From the NCBI GenBank assembly GCA_005239595.1, contig SBBT01000015.1:1-6009 (forward strand): DNA of 6,009 nt. Reading direction: 5' to 3'. This document shows, piece by piece, positions 1 through 5,330 of the stretch. Position 1 is the stretch's first letter, and every line of letters begins with the position of its first letter. The notes below the pieces were generated by a model, which saw only the letters and a list, made by a program, of their open reading frames with translations, did not search any database and was not told where the DNA came from. The stretch is from Candidatus Troglogloeales bacterium (GTDB taxonomy: Bacteria > Nitrospirota > Nitrospiria > SBBL01 > SBBT01). A program made the position numbers and the translations under genes.

Positions 1-150
1 GCCAATGGGCGAGCCGCAACCGTAGAAACGTTCGACGACGGCCGCAGGGATATGTGTCATGTCAACCGGATCGGGGGCAACGGGGCAACAGATTTCTTCC
101 AACGGCGTCTCTGCGGCGGCGGTGTAGAATTGGCGAACCATCTTCCTCGG
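1..150 (-). other. Start of fused SAM-dependent methyltransferase domain
   Basis: Residues about 516-565 carry the segment that precedes the SAM-binding motif in arsenite-methyltransferase-like proteins: VRQFYTAAAETP, a cysteine pair (536-537), then a run ending YGCGSP. The cut at base 1 falls just before the expected glycine-rich SAM loop, so the catalytic part is not visible. No stop codon separates it from the SPASM region. Confidence 0.65.
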
Positions 151-1695
151 GGCGTCCAGATCGAACGACAGGACACATTCCGAACGGCTGGTCAGCACCT
201 CGCCCGGCGTCTCGTCGGTGGCGCAGGTAATGGCCATGTCACCCATGCCGGTGTAGAGCACCGGCGCGTTAAATCCCGACTTGCCGTTTAAGACCACACC
301 CTTCTGCCGTTCGACCAGCTCCAAAAAGGCATCGGCGAACATTGCCTTGTGCAGCTCGCAATAAGGATCATGGGCATCGATTGATCCTGCGTAAAAGTAG
401 GCATGCTCCAGATCTCCGCCGCCACATAAGAATTTAAGCGAGCAGCTTTGGCAGATGGGTTTATCTTCCACGGTCGCCTTCTGAAACGATTGGACCACGG
501 GGCTTTCTTCCAAAATCTGTTCTAGCGATTGTTTCAGGATACTCCCGCAGTACAGTTCGGGGACGTTCGCCATCGCGGCGGAGGGATAGACGCTGCCGTC
601 TGAATAAACGCAAAGGCTTGATACGGCCGCGCTGGCCAAGTCCCGCTTGGTGCCTGCCGGATACCGCAGGCGAGCCTTGATCGCCTCATGGTTGTCGATT
701 AGGACACCCAATGCGTGGCCCACTTCCCGAGCGCGGCGAACCACTTCGATAACCTGCGCGATCGATGGTGTACGATCGCCTCCTTGTACATCGGCACGAC
801 CTCGTTTGTGAAGCCAGAGCAGATGGTGCAGCGTGCCGCCTAAGTTGCCAACCAGACGTGTCACATTTGGAACATCCTCCGCGTTGGTCTCCGTTATCAC
901 CGTGCTTACGGTAACCGGGATTCCCGCGCCGATTGCCGATTTGATGCCGTCAACGATTTTTTGGAAACTGCCGATCCCTCGGATTGGGTCGTTGATTATG
1001 GGAGTTGAGCCGTCCAGGCTGATCTGAAGGCGAAGCCGTGTGGCATCTCGTTTTTTTAGCTCCGTCAACTTCGCATCGGTCAACAAAATACCGTTGGTTA
1101 GAATCGCCAACTCCGCTTTAGGATCACATAGAATCGTATCCATTAGTTCAAAGATATCTTTGCGGAGAAACGGTTCTCCGCCCGTTATGAAAAACCGACG
1201 CGTGCCCAGGGCCTTGGCCTCGGCGATTACCTTTAGGAACAGCTCTGTCGGCAATCCTTTATCCCCATCGGGGCCTGAAGAAACCAGACAATGGCTGCAG
1301 GCCAGATTACAGGAGTTGTTGGTATGCAGCCAGAGTTCCGAAAGGGTTGCGCGACCGGTCGCCTGACCAATCCTTTGACCGAAATGAGACGCCCGACCAG
1401 CATAGGGTACGGGGATGATCGGCGCCGGGGAGAGGATTTGTTGGCGCAGGGCATCCTGGGTGATTGTCTCTACATGCTGCCATGCCTTTGCAAACTCGTA
1501 GTCGGTCTCGGTAGCATAGATGCGGACCACTTCGCCGAACGTCCGTTTTCCATCGAAGAGCGCCAGGATGCGACTGCCGGCCGCATCGGTACCGGCCCAA
1601 TTGGGGCCGGTGGGATCGAGTAAGAGGACCACTCCATTGAAGCGTGTTGTCTCAAGCGTTGGTTTATGCAATACGGTAGTGTTTGTTATCACCAT
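1..1695 (-). CDS. Radical SAM/SPASM protein with PqqD-like N-terminus, fused to a methyltransferase (partial, 3' end off window)
   Basis: An uninterrupted frame of 565 codons runs from ATG at 1695 through the left edge, so the C-terminus is missing. Start choice: an in-frame TGA lies six codons upstream and GGAG sits 9 nt before the ATG; the next codon, GTG, is an alternative. Domains seen: residues about 18-90 resemble PqqD-type peptide-recognition domains (FDGKRTFGEVV); about 119-300 form a radical SAM core with C129-X3-C133-X2-C136 for the SAM-bound 4Fe-4S cluster, TGGEPF at 171-176 and SLDGS at 226-230; about 362-446 hold SPASM-type cysteines C362, C383, C415, C418, C424, C446. From about 516 the sequence changes to the N-terminal signature of arsenite-methyltransferase-like SAM methyltransferases (VRQFY, paired C536/C537, IP-x-x-VVERFYGCGSP at 549-563); the SAM-binding glycine loop should follow outside the window. 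Radical SAM family membership is near certain. The fusion is inferred from continuity of the frame. Substrate is unknown; cytoplasmic, as no signal peptide is seen. Confidence 0.9.
   Translation of the reverse strand, partial: MVITNTTVLHKPTLETTRFNGVVLLLDPTGPNWAGTDAAGSRILALFDGKRTFGEVVRIYATETDYEFAKAWQHVETITQDALRQQILSPAPIIPVPYAGRASHFGQRIGQATGRATLSELWLHTNNSCNLACSHCLVSSGPDGDKGLPTELFLKVIAEAKALGTRRFFITGGEPFLRKDIFELMDTILCDPKAELAILTNGILLTDAKLTELKKRDATRLRLQISLDGSTPIINDPIRGIGSFQKIVDGIKSAIGAGIPVTVSTVITETNAEDVPNVTRLVGNLGGTLHHLLWLHKRGRADVQGGDRTPSIAQVIEVVRRAREVGHALGVLIDNHEAIKARLRYPAGTKRDLASAAVSSLCVYSDGSVYPSAAMANVPELYCGSILKQSLEQILEESPVVQSFQKATVEDKPICQSCSLKFLCGGGDLEHAYFYAGSIDAHDPYCELHKAMFADAFLELVERQKGVVLNGKSGFNAPVLYTGMGDMAITCATDETPGEVLTSRSECVLSFDLDAPRKMVRQFYTAAAETPLEEICCPVAPDPVDMTHIPAAVVERFYGCGSPIG
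358..612 (-). other. SPASM-type auxiliary Fe-S cluster region
   Basis: Six cysteines (C362, C383, C415, C418, C424, C446) follow the radical SAM core. They fit the SPASM order, with C383 in the motif YCGSI and then CX2CX5C at 415-424. The cysteine that usually comes four residues after C424 is Asp (D428, in CGGGDLE), so the ligand set differs from the textbook seven-cysteine form. The region should carry one or two auxiliary 4Fe-4S clusters. Confidence 0.7.
1426..1644 (-). other. PqqD-like (RRE-type) domain region of the radical SAM protein
   Basis: Residues about 18-90 of the radical SAM protein follow the PqqD-family pattern: a short beta-rich start (FNGVVLLLDPTG), an alanine/glycine turn before SRILALFDGKRTFGEVV, then helices up to about residue 90. 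In this family the fold binds leader peptides of ribosomal peptide precursors or acts as a degenerate accessory domain. The assignment comes from the look of the sequence, not from a profile search. No candidate precursor peptide gene is visible next to it. Confidence 0.55.
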
Positions 1696-1704
1696 AAAGG
1701 CAGA

Positions 1705-1708
1705 CTCC
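1705..1708 (-). promoter_or_regulatory. Ribosome binding site of the radical SAM gene
   Basis: GGAG on the minus strand lies 9 nt upstream of the ATG at 1695. With the in-frame TGA six codons upstream, it fixes the translation start to within one codon (ATG or the adjacent GTG). Confidence 0.7.
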
Positions 1709-1819
1709 GTTCATTTAAAATCCCGCCTAGCCCTCTCCCACAAGAAACTGTTCTTATTTTACAGCGCGTTTATCATTGGGCCCATAAATGTTTATCGATT
1801 CATACATTAGTTCTAGTTA

Positions 1820-1844
1820 GTACATATAGGGCACATAGATGTAC
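1820..1844. promoter_or_regulatory. Imperfect dyad GTACATATA / TAGATGTAC
   Basis: Nine-base arms at 1820-1828 and 1836-1844 pair at eight of nine positions around a 7-nt centre. The arms are AT-rich and no T-tract follows, so an operator-type site fits better than a terminator. It lies between the direct repeats and the radical SAM gene. Confidence 0.3.
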
Positions 1845-1851
1845 ACGTTGC

Positions 1852-1870
1852 AGATCACGTGGAGATCACG
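1852..1870 (-). repeat. Direct repeat CGTGATCT x2, 11-bp period
   Basis: On the minus strand CGTGATCT occurs at 1870-1863 and again at 1859-1852, one helical turn apart. A degenerate third copy (ACGTGTACATCT) follows immediately. Helically phased copies about 160 bp upstream of the radical SAM start look like a binding site for a tandem-binding regulator, but no regulator is encoded here. Chance cannot be excluded for an 8-bp unit. Confidence 0.35.
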
Positions 1871-1891
1871 GTGAGATAAATTTTTTATCAC
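1871..1891. promoter_or_regulatory. Imperfect inverted repeat GTGAgaTAAA...TTTATCAC
   Basis: The arms GTGA(ga)TAAA and TTTATCAC are symmetrical apart from a 2-nt insertion. The site abuts the direct-repeat pair and may belong to the same operator. As RNA it would be a weak A/U stem with no U-tract, so I do not call it a terminator. Confidence 0.25.
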
Positions 1892-1945
1892 AAGGCCTGG
1901 TTTGAGGGTCGTTTGCCCACCGGATTCCTGCCCCTTCCCTCTTTT

Positions 1946-3388
1946 TTAAGGTAGCGGCGGTGGGCCAGCAGGCCCCTCGGCAGGGACCGCGGGCAACGTT
2001 ACCGGATCGGTTACCTCTCCACTCTTGAGAAGGGAGATCGCCCTCTGCAACTGGGTATCTTTTGCCTTGTCTTTGGGTACATACTCGATCGGCCGTTTGG
2101 CCTTGTTACTAAAGGAGGGGGACGTCGTATGGCCCTTGTCGCTGGTTTTCTCTTTGTCCCCCTCTTTTTTCTCTTTATCTCCGGGCGCTTCCGCGATGGC
2201 TTTTGCAACGTCCTCCGGGACTTCCTGTATCACGACATGATCCGGATGGACCCCTCCGCCGTGAATGCTGCGTCCGTTGGGGGTGTAATATTTTGCGGTG
2301 GTCAACCGTACGGCGGATCCATCGGACAACCGAACCGTGCTTTGGACCGAGCCCTTGCCATAGGTCGTGGTTCCCAAAATGAGTGCGCGTTTCCAGTCTT
2401 GCATGGCCGCCGCGAAGATCTCCGATGCCGACGCCGATCCTTTATTGATCAAAACAACCATGGGCATCCCCATTCCCTCGCCTCCCCCATGTCCTTTGTA
2501 CTCTTGCTGTTGTCCTTGCCGGTTGCGCACCGAAACAATCAATCGATCCGGTTCCAAAAATTGTTCGGTAATCCCCACGGCGGACGGAAGCACCCCTCCG
2601 GGATTGTTGCGCAAATCCACAATCAACGATTGAATATCGGCGGCCCGCAATTTGGATAACGCCTGCTTCATATCGTTCACGGCCGTTTCTTGAAATTGCG
2701 TCAATCGAATGTAACCGATATGATCCGGCAATATCTCGGAGATCACGTTTTCCATGTGAATTGTCTCCCGAACCAACGGGATAACGAGAGGCTCTTCTTG
2801 GCCGGCGCGTTTAATTGTCAATGTGACTGTTGACCCCACAGGGCCGCGTATCTTCTGAACGGCTTCTCGCAGGCTGGAGCCCAGTTCCAAATCGTCCACT
2901 TTCAGAAGAAGGTCCCCGACCTGGATGCCGGCCCGCTCCGCAGGTGTTCCAGGGAGTACGGCCACGACGGCAATGTGATTGTCCTTGCGCTCGATTTGCA
3001 TGCCGGCCCCGCCAAACTCGCCCTTGAGGTTTAATTTGGTTTCCTGATAAACCTCCGGTGTCATATAGCTCGAAAACGGGTCCAATTTGGCGATCATGCC
3101 GTCAATGGCGGCCTGAAGAATCTCTCCCGCCGTGATCGGATCGACATACTGTTTTTGGATCGTAGATAACACCTCGGTGAAGACATCTAGCCTTTCGTAG
3201 ACTTCTTCCTCGGTGGAGGTCGGTGCAACGTGCTCCCCCATTTCGATGTTAATGACACTTTGATAGGTATCGGCAGGCTCTTCTGCCGCGGCGGATGGCA
3301 GATTACCCGACGCCATAAATCCAAACAACACAAGCCCGATGGCCCCCTGGACCACAACGCTTCCCAAAACCGGACGCATCTTAATCAT
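1946..3388 (-). CDS. Exported S41 C-terminal processing peptidase (CtpA/Prc type) with PDZ domain
   Basis: A 480-residue periplasmic serine protease that cleaves substrates from their C-termini, used in other bacteria for protein processing and envelope quality control. Residues 1-35 form a signal peptide (basic start MIKMR, hydrophobic 7-25, likely cleavage after SAAA at 35). A helical segment at about 69-116 is followed by a PDZ domain at about 120-207 (PGTPAERAGIQVGDLLL). The S41 core at about 222-390 carries VDLRNNPGG at 257-265, Ser320 in GSASASEI and Lys345 in YGKGSVQ, the expected Ser/Lys dyad, so the enzyme should be active. The tail from about 402 is Lys/Asp/Glu-rich and ends Pro-rich (PAGPPPLP). 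Start: the frame is open to a TTG at 3442, but the ATG at 3388 has AAAGGAG 5 nt upstream and gives a clean signal peptide. It follows the TPR gene by 61 bp, probably as one operon. Confidence 0.95.
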   Translation of the reverse strand: MIKMRPVLGSVVVQGAIGLVLFGFMASGNLPSAAAEEPADTYQSVINIEMGEHVAPTSTEEEVYERLDVFTEVLSTIQKQYVDPITAGEILQAAIDGMIAKLDPFSSYMTPEVYQETKLNLKGEFGGAGMQIERKDNHIAVVAVLPGTPAERAGIQVGDLLLKVDDLELGSSLREAVQKIRGPVGSTVTLTIKRAGQEEPLVIPLVRETIHMENVISEILPDHIGYIRLTQFQETAVNDMKQALSKLRAADIQSLIVDLRNNPGGVLPSAVGITEQFLEPDRLIVSVRNRQGQQQEYKGHGGGEGMGMPMVVLINKGSASASEIFAAAMQDWKRALILGTTTYGKGSVQSTVRLSDGSAVRLTTAKYYTPNGRSIHGGGVHPDHVVIQEVPEDVAKAIAEAPGDKEKKEGDKEKTSDKGHTTSPSFSNKAKRPIEYVPKDKAKDTQLQRAISLLKSGEVTDPVTLPAVPAEGPAGPPPLP

Positions 3389-3393
3389 TTTTT

Positions 3394-3400
3394 CTCCTTT
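3394..3400 (-). promoter_or_regulatory. Ribosome binding site that decides the protease start
   Basis: AAAGGAG lies 5 nt before the ATG at 3388. A second purine run (AAGGAG) lies about 15 nt further upstream. This strong site rejects the longer TTG-initiated frame, which would put 18 extra residues ahead of the signal peptide. Confidence 0.8.
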
Positions 3401-3425
3401 ATTTATTCTCCTTGAGTATAGATAG

Positions 3426-3440
3426 GGAAAGAGGCTTTCC
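3426..3440 (-). other. Short hairpin between TPR and protease genes
   Basis: GGAAAG-CCT-CTTTCC is a perfect 6-bp stem with a 3-nt loop, placed between the TPR stop codon and the protease ribosome binding site. No T-tract follows, so termination is unlikely. It could tune mRNA processing or translation within the operon, or be chance. Confidence 0.3.
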
Positions 3441-3449
3441 AATCACCCC

Positions 3450-5183
3450 TTATGACCCTGGGAGTGGAACGGCCAACTCCCACAGACGGACCTTCAATGC
3501 CTCGTTGGCCGGATTCAATTGTAAAGAACGGGTCCAAGCCTCACGCGCCAAGTCACGTTGCCGATCCTTGAAATAGGCATATCCCAAATGTTCCCATGCC
3601 ATCGCATCGTCCGGAGACTGTTGAGCCGCCTTCTTCAGCCATTTTAAGGCCTCCTGAATCTCTCCCTGCTTGTAATAGGCCCAACCCAAACTGTCCAGAA
3701 AAACACTCCTCTCCGGCTGCAAGGACACCGCGCGCGTTAATAAAACAATAAGACCGGCGACATCCACCGGATTGTTTAAGGTCTCGTCCCAGTTGTTTAG
3801 AACAAGGGCACGATCCGTCGAAAGGGTTATGGCCTTTTCCATCATCTGAACCAATTCGTCCTGCCGGTTCAATGCCGCGTAACTCTGCGCAAGATGGAGA
3901 GGAAGGGTCGCGTGATCCGGTGCTATTTTTATACCCTCTTCAAACTGGCGCGCCGCCTCCTCGATCTGTCCCATTTGATGCAGCATCTGTCCCCGCACCA
4001 GATACGCCTCCGGTTTTTGCGGATCGATCTTGTGGGCTGTCTCCACCTCGGAAAGCGCCTTGGTGTTGTCCTTTAAACGGTAAAAATAAAGGGCGCTCAA
4101 TCTTAAGTGGGTCACGTAGCGATTTCCGCCCTGGTTAGGCAATTCCTGATAAATGCGTAAGGCCTGGTCATATTGTCCCTCCCCCTCGTAAAGGGAAGCG
4201 AGCCAGGCGCGATGATCCGGCGTCGGTTGCTGTTTCCACACCGTCTGAAACGCTTCAATTGCTTCGGAAAACTTTCCCTGCAGGGCCAATAACTGAGCGC
4301 GCCGCCGCCACACCTCGGCGTCATTGGGGTGTCTCTTTTCGAGGAGATCCAGGAGCCGCAGGGCCTCCGCAAACGCCTTGCGTTGTGCCATCATGCGGGA
4401 AAGGCGTAAGAGCGCCTCCGTCGGCCTCAAGCGCGCATCATCAATGACGATCTGATAGAGCTGTTCCGCTTTTTCTAATAGGCCGAACTGTTCATAGAGG
4501 GTGCCCAACTCCAAATGCGTTTGAAGGTGGGGTGGATCGAGCGTCATCGCTTTTTGGTATTGTTCGATCCCCTTCACCGTCTCTTTTTGCTCCATAAAGA
4601 TTTTGGCCAGGAAATACGGTCCTAAGGGATCGGCCGGGGCGGCCTGAATCGCCCTTTCGGCGGCAGTCTGCGCGCGGCTCAGCTCTCCATTCCGTAAAAA
4701 AAAGCGCGCCAGGATAAGATGGTTTTTAATCTCATGAGGTTGTTGCGTAATAATTTCTTCATAAACTTCGGCTGTTTTTTTCTTGTCCCCTTCCGCAAGA
4801 TAAAAATTGGCAATTCGTTTTAGAAGCCCGACATTGGTCTGTTGGTATTTCCGGGCGCGTTCCATGTGCTGGATCGCTTCCTCTCCCCGCTTTAATTGTT
4901 GCAATACCGTCGCGGCGTGCACCAGAAGAAAAGGGGAGTCCGGATCTTGCGACAACGCCTTTTCGTAGGACTTTAGGGCTTCTTCCCATTTCCCCTCTTT
5001 CGCGTAGTGGTGCCCCAGGATCGCATGGAAGTAGGTCTGTGCCGAGGGGATCTCTTCGGGCGCCTGCGCCGCGGCAGAGGGGCCAGGTGGCGCATCGGAT
5101 GCGGATGCTGCCCCTATTGTGGAGAACAGGAGCAATCCGCCGGTTACGAAAAAAAAGAGGATAAACAAAGGGGGAATTTTCAC
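3450..5183 (-). CDS. Exported tetratricopeptide repeat (TPR) protein
   Basis: A 577-residue protein whose mature part is almost entirely TPR, a helix-turn-helix repeat that forms a protein-binding superhelix. Residues 1-28 look like a signal peptide (MKIPP, hydrophobic to about 24, cleavage near AASA-SD), so it should act in the periplasm; no lipobox Cys is seen. After a Pro/Ala-rich linker, 15 consecutive 34-residue units fill 50-559 with no insertion; the best are the first (HYAKEGKWEEALKSYEKAL) and last two (LGWAYYKQGEIQEALKWL; LGYAYFKDRQRDLAREAW). Unit 13 (about 458-491) is degenerate. Start: the frame is open to a GTG at 5249, but a promoter overlaps codons 4-13 of that version and the signal peptide begins at the GTG at 5183, so I prefer the shorter form; neither start has a clear ribosome binding site. 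The close downstream protease suggests a shared envelope role. The exact partner is unknown. Confidence 0.9.
   Translation of the reverse strand: MKIPPLFILFFFVTGGLLLFSTIGAASASDAPPGPSAAAQAPEEIPSAQTYFHAILGHHYAKEGKWEEALKSYEKALSQDPDSPFLLVHAATVLQQLKRGEEAIQHMERARKYQQTNVGLLKRIANFYLAEGDKKKTAEVYEEIITQQPHEIKNHLILARFFLRNGELSRAQTAAERAIQAAPADPLGPYFLAKIFMEQKETVKGIEQYQKAMTLDPPHLQTHLELGTLYEQFGLLEKAEQLYQIVIDDARLRPTEALLRLSRMMAQRKAFAEALRLLDLLEKRHPNDAEVWRRRAQLLALQGKFSEAIEAFQTVWKQQPTPDHRAWLASLYEGEGQYDQALRIYQELPNQGGNRYVTHLRLSALYFYRLKDNTKALSEVETAHKIDPQKPEAYLVRGQMLHQMGQIEEAARQFEEGIKIAPDHATLPLHLAQSYAALNRQDELVQMMEKAITLSTDRALVLNNWDETLNNPVDVAGLIVLLTRAVSLQPERSVFLDSLGWAYYKQGEIQEALKWLKKAAQQSPDDAMAWEHLGYAYFKDRQRDLAREAWTRSLQLNPANEALKVRLWELAVPLPGS
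3507..5036 (-). repeat. TPR array, 15 x 34 residues (15 x 102 bp)
   Basis: Counting in steps of 34 residues from TYFHAILGHHYAKEG keeps every TPR in phase to the end of the array (LNPA). That is 1530 bp with no linker or insertion. The units are diverged at DNA level, so this is an old protein repeat, not a recent DNA duplication. Confidence 0.8.
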
Positions 5184-5330
5184 TCTATTTTTTGGATTCG
5201 GCACGTCGGTGATTAAAGCATACCCATCGTGCCAAGTCAACGCGAGCACACAGAGAGTATAGAGAGGTTACCATTGTTTTGGCGGGTTGAGAATAATAAC
5301 TTAACAAGAAAATACTATTATGCGCCTATT
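5184..5330. other. 147-bp intergenic region between flavoprotein and TPR genes
   Basis: Apart from the promoter at 5212-5240, this gap holds only an AT-only inverted repeat (ATAATA at 5293-5298, TATTAT at 5316-5321) just after the flavoprotein stop. It lacks the GC stem and T-tract of a standard terminator, so I do not call one. Confidence 0.5.
5212..5240 (-). promoter_or_regulatory. Sigma70-type promoter of the TPR-protease operon
   Basis: The minus strand reads TTGACT (5240-5235), 17 bp, TTTAAT (5217-5212), a five-of-six -35 and a four-of-six -10 at the ideal spacing. Transcription would begin near 5205, leaving a leader of about 20 nt before the GTG at 5183. This supports the shorter TPR start and separates the operon from the upstream flavoprotein gene. 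Confidence 0.6.

Larger units (their letters stand above)
1696..1945. other. 250-bp AT-rich intergenic region
   Basis: This gap separates the protease stop codon from the radical SAM start. It is clearly AT-richer than its flanks and holds an 11-bp-spaced direct repeat and two imperfect dyads, listed separately. I find no hairpin followed by a T-tract that would serve as a terminator for the protease gene, and no well-matched -35/-10 pair for the radical SAM gene. Its promoter must be weak, activator-dependent or use another sigma factor, or the gene is read from upstream. Confidence 0.6.

Noticed and set aside
1233..1623. Several open frames of 60-110 codons on both strands
   Set aside because: All overlap the radical SAM frame, which holds the CX3CX2C motif and stays open to the window edge; the others are Arg/Pro-rich and look like shadows.
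1715..1743. TTGTGG ... TTTAAA as promoter of the radical SAM gene
   Set aside because: Both hexamers match poorly and transcription would start at or inside the ribosome binding site.
1871..1891. AT-rich hairpin as terminator of the protease gene
   Set aside because: The stem is short with a 2-nt bulge and no T-tract follows on the minus strand.
1821..1945. Open frame continuing about 41 codons past the protease stop, with an inner GTG start giving a 24-residue peptide
   Set aside because: No ribosome binding site precedes the GTG, the composition is unlike a RiPP precursor, and the codons overlap the repeat elements. Probably chance, although a precursor-like peptide was considered because of the PqqD-like domain.
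2129..2659. Plus-strand open frame of 176 codons
   Set aside because: It lies opposite the S41 core, has no recognisable protein features, and the minus-strand frame contains all family motifs.
5293..5321. AT-only inverted repeat as terminator of the flavoprotein gene
   Set aside because: It has six A/T pairs with a long loop and no T-tract; too weak to call.
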